Shown here one piece after another: positions 1 to 8,704 of a stretch of 64,000 bases of DNA (its first letter is position 1; every line of letters begins with the position of its first letter). A program made the translations under genes and the position numbers. The notes under the pieces were generated by a model. It was given only the letters and a program-made list of their open reading frames with translations. It did no database searches and was not told where the DNA came from. Source of the DNA: Terriglobia bacterium (GTDB taxonomy: Bacteria > Acidobacteriota > Terriglobia > Bryobacterales > UBA6623); contig VXRL01000016.1 in the NCBI GenBank assembly GCA_009838515.1, forward strand, positions 157,813 to 221,812, written 5' to 3'.

Positions 1-237
1 AACCGGATGACCGTCGAAGAGATCCGGGAGCACACCGGCGCCGACTCGCTCGCCTACCTGTCGCTGCAAGGACTCAAGCAGGCGGTCGGAGACAACAACG
101 GCGGCAGGTACTGCTATTCGTGCTACACCGGCTCGTATCCGACGGACCTCGTCGACGTCGATCAATTCGTCCAAGACCATCGCCAGAAGGACACCGCCGA
201 GAACACGATCGCGTGGCGATCTAGGCCGAGCGAGTAG
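1..237 (+). CDS. purF: Amidophosphoribosyltransferase, C-terminal end (partial)
   Basis: The reading frame is open from the first base of the window, so this is the last ~78 residues of a gene that starts upstream. The segments [12 protein letters not shown] and [12 protein letters not shown] match the conserved C-terminal tail of PurF, which transfers the glutamine amide nitrogen to PRPP to make 5-phosphoribosylamine, the first committed step of purine synthesis. The glutaminase and phosphoribosyltransferase domains are outside the window, so activity cannot be judged. The first ATG seen (position 7) is internal, not the start. Confidence 0.85.
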   Translation, partial: NRMTVEEIREHTGADSLAYLSLQGLKQAVGDNNGGRYCYSCYTGSYPTDLVDVDQFVQDHRQKDTAENTIAWRSRPSE

Positions 238-391
238 CCGGCGCCCAACCGCTGGCCTCGCCGGCCGGGCAGCAGACAAGCGCTGTTGCGTGCGCGCCGA
301 TGTCCTGTGCCCAAGCTCAACGGTTCTCGCAGACCATGTATACTGTTGCCGTTCGGCGACTGGCAGTCGCAGCGAATTCGAGGGGGTCCAA

Positions 392-1237
392 GTGCAACGC
401 AAGAATCTGTCCCGCCTTATCTTGGTGCCGCTGGCACTGGCCTGTGCCATGCCGGCCCTGGCCGAAGAGACGCGGATTTTCAACACCGTCAAGCAAAAGC
501 TCGCGGAGGGCAAGCAGGTCGTCGGCGGCACGATCAACACCTCCGACCCGAACGTGTACTGCGCCATGGCGAATTCCGGGTTCGACTTCCTGTGGATCGA
601 GATGCAGCACAGCCCGCTGAACTACGACCAAGTCGCGAAGATGATCTGGGCTTGCAAGGACGCGCCTGCGATCCCCTTTATTCGGGTCCCGACACCCACT
701 GAAGGCGACATCCAAAAGGCCACCGACATCGGCGCACTCGGAATTGTCGTGCCCATGGTGGACAGCGTCCAAGAGGCCGAGGACGGCGTGACCTACGCGA
801 AGTTCCCGCCCCGGGGCAAGCGTAGCCGGGGCGGCGGCCAGTACGGCCGTCTCTGGGGATCGGACTACCGGGCCGTGGCCAATGACAACATCATGGTCGT
901 CGTGATGATCGAATCGCCCGCGGGCATCGACATTGTCGACAAGGTAGCGGCGATCGATGGAGTGGACGTGGTCTTCGCCGCGAGCGGCGACATCGGCAGC
1001 TTTACCGGCTGGGAGCGTGACGACCCGCGCTATATGGCCCTGATCGAGAAGATCAAGGTTGAAACGCTCAAGGCTGGCAAGATCGTAGCCGGGCCGTTGG
1101 CCTGGCGCGACCGGGACGGCTTCATGTTCTTCCAAGGGCCTTCGGAAGGCAGCTTGATCAGGGACGGCGCGAGAGCGGCCCTGGAGCGCCCGGCGGAGAA
1201 GATGGAGGACGTCGCCACCGGCGACGAGAGCAACTGA
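392..1237 (+). CDS. HpcH/HpaI-family aldolase with N-terminal signal peptide
   Basis: About 281 residues, starting at GTG 392 after the purine-rich stretch AGGGGGT. The longer frame from 290 has no good start. Family: class II (metal-dependent) aldolases that cleave or form 4-hydroxy-2-oxo acids. Visible core elements are FLWIEMQHSP (family position D-G-E-H, His retained, Glu replaced by Gln), PFIRVP (substrate Arg), MIESPAG (metal Glu) and FAASGDIGS (metal Asp region). The odd point is the N-terminus, a basic start followed by a hydrophobic run ending ALA, which reads as a Sec signal peptide. Members of this family are normally cytoplasmic. The substrate cannot be told from sequence. A TATACT element at 339-344 could be its -10 box, but no convincing -35 was found. 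Confidence 0.85.
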   Translation: MQRKNLSRLILVPLALACAMPALAEETRIFNTVKQKLAEGKQVVGGTINTSDPNVYCAMANSGFDFLWIEMQHSPLNYDQVAKMIWACKDAPAIPFIRVPTPTEGDIQKATDIGALGIVVPMVDSVQEAEDGVTYAKFPPRGKRSRGGGQYGRLWGSDYRAVANDNIMVVVMIESPAGIDIVDKVAAIDGVDVVFAASGDIGSFTGWERDDPRYMALIEKIKVETLKAGKIVAGPLAWRDRDGFMFFQGPSEGSLIRDGARAALERPAEKMEDVATGDESN

Positions 1238-1287
1238 CGCCGCCGCCGCGCCCCGCTGGCGGCGCGGGCAGAAGCTCGGACAAGCCG

Positions 1288-2193
1288 TCAGGGCTTGGCG
1301 ACCAGCAGGAACAGGTATAGCAACGGCAGGTATAGCACCGACGCGCGCAGCAAGTCTCTCGCGTCGCCAGCCGCGCCGCTCTTGGCCAGTCGAACCCCTG
1401 CCGCGAGGTAAGCGCAGCCGAGCAGGAACGCGGGCACCACGTACCACGAGGCTGCCATGCCCAGCCACGCCGGGGCCATCGAGAGCGGCACGAGCAGGGT
1501 CGAACTGGCGATGATCTGGCGGTACGTCGATCTGCCCGACGGCTCGACCACGGGCAGCATCCGGATGCCGGCCCGAGCGTAGTCCTCGCGGTACATCCAC
1601 GCAATCGCGTAGAAGTGCGGGAATTGCCACAGGAACAGGATTCCGAACAGGATCCAGGCCTCGACACCCAAGCTGCCGCGCAGGGCCGCCCAGCCCATAA
1701 GAGGCGGCACGGCTCCCGGGAACGCGCCCAGCGTGGTCGACCACCACGTGCGCGTCTTCAGCGGCGTGTAGACGAGGTTATAGCTGACTACCGTACACAC
1801 GCCGAGCCAAAAGCTGAGCGCATTGACGCCAGCGAACAAGTAGGCCAAGCCCGCGACCGTCAGTCCGGACGCATAGATCAATGCCGAACGCGACGGAACC
1901 CTGCCCGCCGGCAGCGGACGGTTCGCCGTGCGGCGCATGCGGGCATCCACGTCCCGCTCCCACCACTGATTCAAGGCACCCGTCCCGGCGGCCAGCAGTG
2001 CCGTCGCGAACAGGGCGTGAAGCATCTGCGCGGCCGGCAGGGCGCCGTCGGCTGCCAAGTAGCAGCCCATCGCCGTGGACATCAGAATGAGCCAGACGAT
2101 CGAAGGCTTGATCAGTTCGTAGTAATCGGCCAGCACAGCGGCCGAATTGGTGCCGCCAGCAGCCCGCACGCTGGTCGGGACGTTGGTGTTCAT
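1288..2193 (-). CDS. ctaB: Protoheme IX farnesyltransferase (heme O synthase)
   Basis: 301 residues with about eight to nine hydrophobic segments. It adds a farnesyl group to heme b to make heme O, needed by heme-copper oxidases. The prenyltransferase signature is clear in the first half: YYELIKPSIVWLI, then WWERDVDARMRRT (the DxxxD metal/diphosphate motif) and NRPLPAGRV. It is the last gene of the minus-strand group that encodes Rieske, cytochrome b and multiheme cytochrome c proteins, starting 29 bp after the cupredoxin-like gene. That supports a role in respiratory-chain assembly, though no oxidase subunit lies in the window. Confidence 0.93.
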   Translation of the reverse strand: MNTNVPTSVRAAGGTNSAAVLADYYELIKPSIVWLILMSTAMGCYLAADGALPAAQMLHALFATALLAAGTGALNQWWERDVDARMRRTANRPLPAGRVPSRSALIYASGLTVAGLAYLFAGVNALSFWLGVCTVVSYNLVYTPLKTRTWWSTTLGAFPGAVPPLMGWAALRGSLGVEAWILFGILFLWQFPHFYAIAWMYREDYARAGIRMLPVVEPSGRSTYRQIIASSTLLVPLSMAPAWLGMAASWYVVPAFLLGCAYLAAGVRLAKSGAAGDARDLLRASVLYLPLLYLFLLVAKP

Positions 2194-2222
2194 TGCCTAG
2201 GCGCGCCGGCGGCGCTCGGTCA

Positions 2223-3038
2223 TCAGCCGGAATAGGCGAAAGTGACTTCCGTGCTCTCGCTGGGCCCGACGGTGATCTGCACTTCCTGCTCTCCCAGCTG
2301 CTCATGCACCGCTTGCAGCGTGTAGCTGCCCGGAGGCAGGTTGCCGATCTCGAACGTCCCGTCGGAAGCGCTGACCGCGAAGTACGGGTGCTCCATCACG
2401 TGGATATAGGCCTGCATCCAAGGATGGATGTTGCACTTGACCGCGATCTTCATTTCGGCGCGCGGGAAGGCGTACTCAATCGCCGGGGCGTTGGAGGTCT
2501 GGGACTTGTTCCACTCGCGGTTCTCGCGCGGCAGCGGGTGCACGTTGTGGGTCGTGGGGTCGGAGTTGGTGATGTTCAGCGGCTGGCCCATCTGCACGGC
2601 GACGACGTGCGGCTTGTAGATGCAGCCGTCTTGATCCAGATTGACCGCGTCGGTGCGCACGGGGAAGCGCTTGCCCTCCAGCCCCTGCGAGACCCACACC
2701 AATACGTGCTGCAGCTTGCCGTCGTTGATGACCACGCGGTCCGAGGGCACGCGCCCGCCGTGCAACTGGATGCAGTCAGGCTCGGCGCTCATGTTGACCG
2801 GAGGGAAGCGCGGCGCATCGCCCGAGAACGTGATCATGCCCGTCACCGTCGCGGCCGTGGCCGGGTCCACCGTCACCATCTCGCCGACGGGCGCGGCATC
2901 GCCGCCGGACTGGCCACCCTGCTGGCCCCTCGTCCTCGCGTCGTAGTCGTCGAAGTAGTCGTCGCCGCCACAGGCTACGGCCAGGGCCAGCAGGACCGCG
3001 GGCAACAATGCCGCCGCCAGAACTTTACCTTTGCTCAC
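2223..3038 (-). CDS. Cupredoxin-like lipoprotein with carboxypeptidase-regulatory-like domain
   Basis: 271 residues. A signal peptide ends in the lipobox LAVAC (Cys23), so the protein should be lipid-anchored, facing the periplasm. A Gly/Gln-rich linker follows, then a plastocyanin-like fold with candidate copper ligands in order: TTHNVH, then VKCNIHPWM (His, Cys, His, Met-type arrangement). The C-terminal ~70 residues (SDGTFEIGNLPPGSYTLQAVHE) look like a carboxypeptidase regulatory-like beta-sandwich. Its place between the octaheme cytochrome and heme O synthase suggests a periplasmic electron-transfer or copper role near the bc-type complex. That role is inferred. Copper binding would need biochemical proof. 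Confidence 0.75.
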   Translation of the reverse strand: MSKGKVLAAALLPAVLLALAVACGGDDYFDDYDARTRGQQGGQSGGDAAPVGEMVTVDPATAATVTGMITFSGDAPRFPPVNMSAEPDCIQLHGGRVPSDRVVINDGKLQHVLVWVSQGLEGKRFPVRTDAVNLDQDGCIYKPHVVAVQMGQPLNITNSDPTTHNVHPLPRENREWNKSQTSNAPAIEYAFPRAEMKIAVKCNIHPWMQAYIHVMEHPYFAVSASDGTFEIGNLPPGSYTLQAVHEQLGEQEVQITVGPSESTEVTFAYSG

Positions 3039-3069
3039 GCTTGCATACCTCCGAAAAGCGTTCGAATCC

Positions 3070-6066
3070 TCATTGTAGGGCTTGCAGACGCCGCAATTCC
3101 GCGCCGTCCATCTGGAACATGTAGCGCGTCAGCAGATCGGCGTGGTCGCCCTCGTAGTTGCGCGCTTGGGCCGGGATCTGGCCTGCGAACACCCAGCGGT
3201 TGCCGTCGCGTTCGAACAGTTCGGACGGCATCGCCGTGCCCGGCGCGATCGAGGCCGGCTCGAGCATCCAGCGGTAGGTCCAGTTCGGCTTCAGACGCTC
3301 GGACGCGATCAGGAAATTGGGCGCCGTAGCGTCGACATCCTGCGATGGGACTCCGGTCATATGGCAGTTCAGGCACGGCGCCGCATCGCTGACGAACAGC
3401 TGACGCCCGATTGCCCGCTCCGCGTTGGTCAGCGGCTCCATCGCTTCGGGCATGTGCGGCACAGGCTGCGAGTCGCGCGCCATGAAGAACTTGGTGAGCT
3501 TTGCCAGCTGGCGGTCCGAGAAGTAGAACGTCGGCATGCGCGCGTGCAAGTACTCGCGCACCCCGTTGCGGTTCACGTCTTGTTCGCTGAGAGCCGGGTT
3601 GGCAAGGAAGCCCGTCAGCCAGTCGGGCTGCACGCGCGCGCCTTCCGTGTACAACTGCGGCGGCAGCTGCTCGGCCCAGTCGGGGTCGTCGGTGTAGCGC
3701 GGAATCGTCATGAACGACGAAACATTGCCCGGGCGGATCTGGTGGCATCCCGTGCAGTTGTGCCGCGTGATGATCCACCAGCCCTCCTGCACGTCAGCCC
3801 GCTCGTCTTCCGGCTCGAAGCGGTACTGCTCGGGAAAGGTCGTCTCGACCGCGCCAAGCAGGAACGTCGTCAGGGCGTTGATCTCCTCGGCGCTGAGGTT
3901 GAAGTTGGGCATCCGCAGGCGCTCGAGGTGCTCGCGCTCCTTGCCCTCGTCGAAGACCGCCGGGTTCTCGAGCTTGCGCTCGAAGAAGCCCTTGTGCGAA
4001 TACCAGCCCTCCAACTCGGCCTCGTGCGTCTTGAGGGCGAAGTCGAGTCGCTCCAGCGGCTTGCTGCCCTCCAGCGTCAGGTCCGTGCCGATGCGACCCT
4101 CTTCCTCGAGGCCCGCGATCTCGTGACAGCCCGCGCAACCGTAGTGCCGGATGGCGTCCAAGCCCGCCGCTGCCATCTCCGGATCGTCCATGTACGGCGC
4201 CGGCGGGTACTCCTGGTCCGTGCGCTGCTCGCTGAGGTAGGTGGCGATGTCCCGCGACTCGCGATCGGTCAGGCGCAGGCTCGGCATTACCGGGCGCGGC
4301 CGCATCGCGTCGGGCACGTTCGGATCCGGGGTCACCTCCGAGGGATCGTGAATCCAGCGCACCATGTAGTCGTAGTTCATCTTCTCGCCGACCCGGCTGA
4401 GGTTGGCGGCAAAGTCCCCGCCCATCTGGGTGTCGCCCTCTCCGATCGAGTGGCAGCCCAGGCAGCCCCGGGTCTCGAAAAGTTCCTGGCCGCGCTCGGC
4501 GTTTCCGCGCGGGTGACGGACCAGCTCGCCGTCCAGCGCGTTCTGCCACAGATAGGCCGAGATCTGCTGGACCTCCTCGTCCAGCAGCCGAAACACCGGC
4601 ATCTTCGAACCCGGACGGAACTCGTGGGGATTCTTGACCCATGCCGGAATCCACTCCTTGACGTCCTTGAGCTTGATCTCCTTCAGGCTCGGGCCGAACT
4701 TCTTGACCTCCTGGGCGAGATTGGCCTGTTCCATCTCTAGGTTGTGGAGCTCCGCATCCAGGCGCGTGTTGGTCAGCCGCAGTTCCTCGGCCCGGGCGTA
4801 GTACCGCTGGGCGGCAGCACCGTCCGCGGCCGTGTCGCCCAAGTCGAGGTTGACGCGCATCTCCTTGGCATTCGCCGCGTGGGTAGCGCTGAGATTGCGC
4901 AACTCCTGACTCACGGCGGTCAGCTCTTCGGCTTCGGCATCGTAGCCCTCGAAGCGGTGGCAGCCCCAGCAACCCTTGTTCATGTACAGCTCGCGCCCCA
5001 TGTTCAGCGTCTCGCCGCCGGGAGTGACGATCTCCTTCGCGTGGCACTGCTGGCAGCCGGCCTCGACATTCTCTGGGAAATACATCGGCCAGAGCCAGAA
5101 CTTGTGTCGCCCGTGGCCCTTGGTCACGCTGCGCGTGGCTCGGCCGTTGCCGTTGTGACAGGACGAGCAGCCGAAAGCCTCGGGGTCGTGGATCGTGAGC
5201 AGTTCCGGCCGGGGGTGGCTCTGGAACACCGGGTAGATCAGGTCCGTGGGCCCGATCTCGACGGGCTCGCGAATGCCGAGGTGGCAGGACTCGCAGCGAT
5301 CCACCAAGTCGATGTCCAGCAGGTGGATCTGCTTGATGCCGATGTCGAAGTTCCGCATGTTCGCCATCAGCCCGTCGATCTGCGTCGCGCCCAGGCCGAC
5401 CAAGCGGTCGGACATCAATGCGTCGCGCTTGGAGCGCAGCCGGTTCGCTTCGGCCAGCGCCTCCAAGCGCTCAGCCTGCAGGTTGGTGCGCAGCTCCTGC
5501 ATGCCGAGGAATTCCGCCTCGAGCTGCTCGTACTGCAGCTCCAGCTCCTCGGTGCCGCCGGAGCCGTCGGCCAGCGGCAGCTCGACTTCGACCACGCGGG
5601 AGCGGATTTCCTCGATTTCCTCCCGCATGGACTGCTTATCTCCCTCGTCGTGGGAGACCTCGATCAGGTAGCGCTGCGCGTCGATCTCGCTGCGCAGGAC
5701 CTGGAATGCGTTGCGGGCCGCGGTCATGCGCGGCACCACCCCTTGGCCGACCTCGCGGTCGATTTCCGCGATCCGCGCGCGAACCGCCTCTTCGGCGGTG
5801 CCGAGCTCGCCGCTGATCTGCTGGTATTCCGGCGACTGGCGGATGGCGTCCTCCTTGGCCGCCTGCTGGGGCTGCAGTTCCGTCAAGAAGCGCGAATAGT
5901 AGGCTCTGAAGCGGCCCTGGTACTCCTTGTAGGGCCGCATGATCTCGACTTCGTCGTAGATCGCCCACACCAGCGACGCGAGCAGTAACAGCATCGACAC
6001 CAGCAGGTGGACGCTGTACGACTTGGTGGTTATCGGATCCGGCTGAACCTGGGTTTCTTCTGCCAT
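3070..6066 (-). CDS. Membrane-anchored octaheme cytochrome c of the Rieske/cytochrome b operon
   Basis: 998 residues. Residues ~18-38 form one membrane anchor. Residues ~45-250 are highly charged and helical (likely coiled coil) without heme motifs. Eight CxxCH motifs follow: CESCH (~255), CSSCH (~300), CQQCH (~339), CWGCH (~366), CLGCH (~535), CAGCH (~645), CTGCH (~770), CLNCH (~899). Several carry a downstream Met in a cytochrome-c-like context (for example KMPVFR, MPSLRL, MPNFNL, MPTFYF), so the C-terminal half looks like a string of mono-heme class I domains. It starts 46 bp after the cytochrome b C-terminal gene. No separate cytochrome c1 or f gene is present, so this protein probably takes electrons from the Rieske centre. 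It is far larger than usual c1/f subunits. Confidence 0.88.
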   Translation of the reverse strand: MAEETQVQPDPITTKSYSVHLLVSMLLLLASLVWAIYDEVEIMRPYKEYQGRFRAYYSRFLTELQPQQAAKEDAIRQSPEYQQISGELGTAEEAVRARIAEIDREVGQGVVPRMTAARNAFQVLRSEIDAQRYLIEVSHDEGDKQSMREEIEEIRSRVVEVELPLADGSGGTEELELQYEQLEAEFLGMQELRTNLQAERLEALAEANRLRSKRDALMSDRLVGLGATQIDGLMANMRNFDIGIKQIHLLDIDLVDRCESCHLGIREPVEIGPTDLIYPVFQSHPRPELLTIHDPEAFGCSSCHNGNGRATRSVTKGHGRHKFWLWPMYFPENVEAGCQQCHAKEIVTPGGETLNMGRELYMNKGCWGCHRFEGYDAEAEELTAVSQELRNLSATHAANAKEMRVNLDLGDTAADGAAAQRYYARAEELRLTNTRLDAELHNLEMEQANLAQEVKKFGPSLKEIKLKDVKEWIPAWVKNPHEFRPGSKMPVFRLLDEEVQQISAYLWQNALDGELVRHPRGNAERGQELFETRGCLGCHSIGEGDTQMGGDFAANLSRVGEKMNYDYMVRWIHDPSEVTPDPNVPDAMRPRPVMPSLRLTDRESRDIATYLSEQRTDQEYPPAPYMDDPEMAAAGLDAIRHYGCAGCHEIAGLEEEGRIGTDLTLEGSKPLERLDFALKTHEAELEGWYSHKGFFERKLENPAVFDEGKEREHLERLRMPNFNLSAEEINALTTFLLGAVETTFPEQYRFEPEDERADVQEGWWIITRHNCTGCHQIRPGNVSSFMTIPRYTDDPDWAEQLPPQLYTEGARVQPDWLTGFLANPALSEQDVNRNGVREYLHARMPTFYFSDRQLAKLTKFFMARDSQPVPHMPEAMEPLTNAERAIGRQLFVSDAAPCLNCHMTGVPSQDVDATAPNFLIASERLKPNWTYRWMLEPASIAPGTAMPSELFERDGNRWVFAGQIPAQARNYEGDHADLLTRYMFQMDGAELRRLQALQ

Positions 6067-6112
6067 GTAAATCGCTATGCCTTCCCTTGCGCGGCCTCTC
6101 TTGCCTGCAACG

Positions 6113-7048
6113 CTAGACGTTGAACCAAGGCGTCACCCACACGTACTTGATGCGGAACAACAAGCGCGCCGCCATCTTGACCGGCAGCGCCAGCATGATG
6201 ATGAGCAGCCCCTGCATGATCGCGTACTGCAGCAGCGACATGCGGCCCAGGATCTTGCGGCTGAACTCGGTGGCCGTGATGATGCGGTGGCAAGCGTAGC
6301 CCGCCACCACCATGAAGCCTCCCACCACCAAGCCGCCGAAAATTCCGATCCACGGCTGGGAGGTGATGCCCACGATCTCGTGCAAGTCGCGGTTGATCTC
6401 GAAGATCAGGCGGTTGTGGTCCCAGGTCATGCCCGGCCAGAACCACATCCAGCCCGGGCCGCGGATCAATGTGCCGATCACGATCATCGAGCACCACAGG
6501 ATGATGAAGCCGAATATGAAGGCCCAGATCGCGAAGCGCCGCTGCTTGTAGGTGTAGTAGCCGTTGCCCAGCGGGTTCGCGTCGATGTAGGGAATCACGA
6601 TCAGGCCGATGATGATCAGCGTCGGCATCACGACGCCGGCAATCCACGGGTCAAAGTAGACCAGCATCTCCTGCAGGCCGAGGAAGTACCACGGCGCCTT
6701 GGACGGGTTCATCGTCAGGGACGGGTTGGCCGGCTCTTCCAGCGGCGCGTCGAGCGTGATGGACCACACCATCAGGATGATGGTGACGATGATCGCCGCC
6801 AGGAACTCCATGCGCAGCAGGTAGGGCCAAACGGCTACCTCCCGCACCCAGCCCTTCTGGAAGGGCTGCACCTTGCGGTGGTGCGTCTTGGCCATGTCCG
6901 GGTCGTTCTCGAGCCGCTCGGCCAGGCGGTCGTTGGCGCGCGCCTGTCGCAGGGCGTACCAGGTGAAGAACGGGATGATGAAGAGCATCCCCACGATCGG
7001 GATGTTGTCCGGGAGCGAGACGATGGTCCAGAGTTGGTGCCAATCCAT
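6113..7048 (-). CDS. Cytochrome b C-terminal domain protein (subunit IV-like)
   Basis: 311 residues with an N-terminal hydrophobic helix, a charged stretch, and then the Qo-site region NPSKAPWYFLGLQEML, which is the PEWY-equivalent segment of cytochrome b/b6-f subunit IV. Further membrane helices follow. Together with the N-terminal half encoded by the gene before it, this rebuilds a split cytochrome b, as in b6f complexes. The N-terminal extension of about 100 residues before the classical domain and the three or four extra hydrophobic segments at the C-terminus make it much longer than the ~160-residue PetD type. It sits 30 bp downstream of the N-half gene. Confidence 0.88.
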   Translation of the reverse strand: MDWHQLWTIVSLPDNIPIVGMLFIIPFFTWYALRQARANDRLAERLENDPDMAKTHHRKVQPFQKGWVREVAVWPYLLRMEFLAAIIVTIILMVWSITLDAPLEEPANPSLTMNPSKAPWYFLGLQEMLVYFDPWIAGVVMPTLIIIGLIVIPYIDANPLGNGYYTYKQRRFAIWAFIFGFIILWCSMIVIGTLIRGPGWMWFWPGMTWDHNRLIFEINRDLHEIVGITSQPWIGIFGGLVVGGFMVVAGYACHRIITATEFSRKILGRMSLLQYAIMQGLLIIMLALPVKMAARLLFRIKYVWVTPWFNV

Positions 7049-7078
7049 GGTGCTGATTCCTGCTCGATTCGCTAACGC

Positions 7079-8008
7079 CTACCTGCGGACCGGCTTGATT
7101 TCCTTCTCGAGCATGATCGGGGCAGGACCGGAAATGCCGCCGTCCTTGCGGACTCGCCAGAAGTGCACGATCATGAAGATCGCCGCGAAGCCCGGGATGG
7201 CGATGCAGTGCCAGATATAGGCGCGCAGCAGCGCGTTGGCATCCACGATCGAGCCGCCCAGCAGGGCGAAGCGCACGTCGTTGAAGGGCGTCATGCCCAG
7301 TTCCGGCCCGAAGGGACCCTCGTGCCCAAGCATGGGCGTCGCGCGCGCCATGTTGGTGCCGACGGTGACCGCCCAGAATCCGAGCTGGTCGTCGGGCAGC
7401 AGGTAACCCGTGAACGACAGCAGCAGCGTCAGAACCAGCAAGATCACCCCGACCGACCAGTTGAACTGGCGCGGCTTCTTGTACGAACCGGTCAGGAACA
7501 CCCGGAACATGTGCAACTGCACGGTCAGCACCATCGCGTGCGCCGCCCAGCGGTGCATGTTGCGCAGCAGCTTGCCGAAGGGCACGTCGTGCTCGAGGTA
7601 GAGAATGTCGCGGAAGGCCTGGACCTTGGTCGGGTGGTAATAGAACATCAGCAGCACGCCGGTCCAGGTCAGCACCCAGAACAGGTAGAAGCTGATGCCG
7701 CCCATGCCCCACGTGAAGTTGTAGCGCACCGCGTCGCGGTTGACCTTGGCCGGGTGCAAGTGCAGGAACACGTTGCTCAACACGCCCAGCGTGCGGCTGC
7801 GGGCGGTCTGGTCATGCTTGACGCGGAAGATCGACTTGTAGACCTCGGTCTTGGTCGGCTGCTTGAGGCCCTCGAGGTCGATCTGCGCCTTCTTCTTGAT
7901 CTCGTCCGGATCGATGGTCACGCCCAGCAGCGAGCGGGCACCGTTGCCGTTGCCGCCAGCCGGCGCGGCGGGCTTGTCCTTGACTTCGCTTGGGTTGTTC
8001 TCAGCCAT
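7079..8008 (-). CDS. Cytochrome b N-terminal domain protein (cytochrome b6-like)
   Basis: 309 residues. It starts with a ~95-residue soluble, Gly/Pro- and Lys-rich extension. The four-helix bundle of cytochrome b follows. Two pairs of histidines suit bis-His ligation of two b hemes: His in NMHRWAAHAM with His in VQLHMF, and YIWHCI with FMIVHFW. It forms the quinol-oxidising/reducing core with the neighbouring subunit-IV-like protein and the Rieske protein. It is encoded 21 bp after the Rieske gene, consistent with one transcript. Confidence 0.92.
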   Translation of the reverse strand: MAENNPSEVKDKPAAPAGGNGNGARSLLGVTIDPDEIKKKAQIDLEGLKQPTKTEVYKSIFRVKHDQTARSRTLGVLSNVFLHLHPAKVNRDAVRYNFTWGMGGISFYLFWVLTWTGVLLMFYYHPTKVQAFRDILYLEHDVPFGKLLRNMHRWAAHAMVLTVQLHMFRVFLTGSYKKPRQFNWSVGVILLVLTLLLSFTGYLLPDDQLGFWAVTVGTNMARATPMLGHEGPFGPELGMTPFNDVRFALLGGSIVDANALLRAYIWHCIAIPGFAAIFMIVHFWRVRKDGGISGPAPIMLEKEIKPVRR

Positions 8009-8029
8009 GCTCTTGGTCTCCTGCCGCCA

Positions 8030-8599
8030 TCACACCTGAAGGTAGCTGCCCTCGGAGTCGAACTGCGTGGGCTGGCCCTTTTCCTCGCGGTAGAGCACGC
8101 TGGTGTCCACGACGATGCGCCCCTGAGGGTCCAGTGACACGTACGCCCGGTCCATCGGTCGCGGGGCCGGGCCCTCGTAGTTGCGGCCCTCCGGGTCGTA
8201 GCCGCTTCCGTGGCACGGGCACTTGAACTTCGCCTCGCTGAGCTTCCAGTCCGGGGTGCAGCCCAGATGCGTGCAACTGGCGTAGATCACGAACAGCCGG
8301 TCGGTCGTGCGCACGACCCAGATACGCTTGCTCTTCTGGAAGCGCGTGTCGACGCCGATGCCGTAGTCGGTTGGCAGGCCGATGCGGAACTGCGTCCGCG
8401 GCTCGAAGATCGTGCGCGGAAAGAAGAACCGCAGGAACATCAGCAAATTCGTCGTCAGGAAGCCGCCCGTGAGCAGTCCGATCAACCTCCGCCGCGAGCG
8501 GATCTTCGCCTCTTCGTCCTTGCCCTCGGCCTGGATGCTCGCCTTGATGCGGCCAATCAGCGAGGCGCCAGACGCACCCCCGGCCTGTTCTTCCGACAT
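8030..8599 (-). CDS. Rieske [2Fe-2S] iron-sulfur protein
   Basis: 189 residues. A basic segment RSRRRLIGLL followed by a hydrophobic anchor (~39-60) resembles a Tat-type membrane anchor, normal for Rieske proteins. The cluster-binding boxes are CTHLGC (Cys109, His111, with Cys114 for the disulfide) and CPCHGSGY (Cys127, Cys129, His130). It accepts electrons from quinol bound to cytochrome b and passes them to a c-type cytochrome. It is the first gene of the minus-strand respiratory operon, and a promoter-like sequence lies 59-88 bp upstream. Confidence 0.95.
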   Translation of the reverse strand: MSEEQAGGASGASLIGRIKASIQAEGKDEEAKIRSRRRLIGLLTGGFLTTNLLMFLRFFFPRTIFEPRTQFRIGLPTDYGIGVDTRFQKSKRIWVVRTTDRLFVIYASCTHLGCTPDWKLSEAKFKCPCHGSGYDPEGRNYEGPAPRPMDRAYVSLDPQGRIVVDTSVLYREEKGQPTQFDSEGSYLQV

Positions 8600-8657
8600 C
8601 CCGTCTTCCCTCCACGAAAGCGCGTTCCAATGAATCGGAACTGCCTTCCCTAACCCT

Positions 8658-8687
8658 ATTGTAGAAAAGCCGCGCCCCCTGCTTCAA
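8658..8687 (-). promoter_or_regulatory. Sigma70-like promoter of the Rieske/cytochrome b operon
   Basis: Read on the minus strand, TTGAAG (8687-8682) is separated by 18 bases from TACAAT (8663-8658). It lies in the short gap between the kdsB stop and the Rieske start, directing transcription into the respiratory genes. Called by eye only. Confidence 0.5.
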
Positions 8688-8704
8688 TCGCCCTCTCGCG
8701 CGTC

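Noticed and set aside
1242..1263. GCCGCC/GGCGGC hairpin between the aldolase and ctaB genes
   Set aside because: Only a 6-bp stem with a 10-base loop and no T-run. It can pair several ways in this CG-rich gap, so I did not list it as a terminator.
317..1747. 476-codon minus-strand frame across the aldolase and ctaB genes
   Set aside because: It covers two well-identified genes in another frame, is Arg/Gly/Ala-rich and has no motif. A high-GC shadow frame.
3050..3080. GTTCGAATCC, reminiscent of a tRNA T-loop
   Set aside because: The 31-base gap between two genes is too short for a tRNA and no acceptor stem is present.
3082..5988. Long plus-strand frames (552 and 414 codons) over the octaheme cytochrome
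   Set aside because: Antisense shadows of a gene with eight heme motifs. Their translations are Leu/Arg/Val-rich with no domain.
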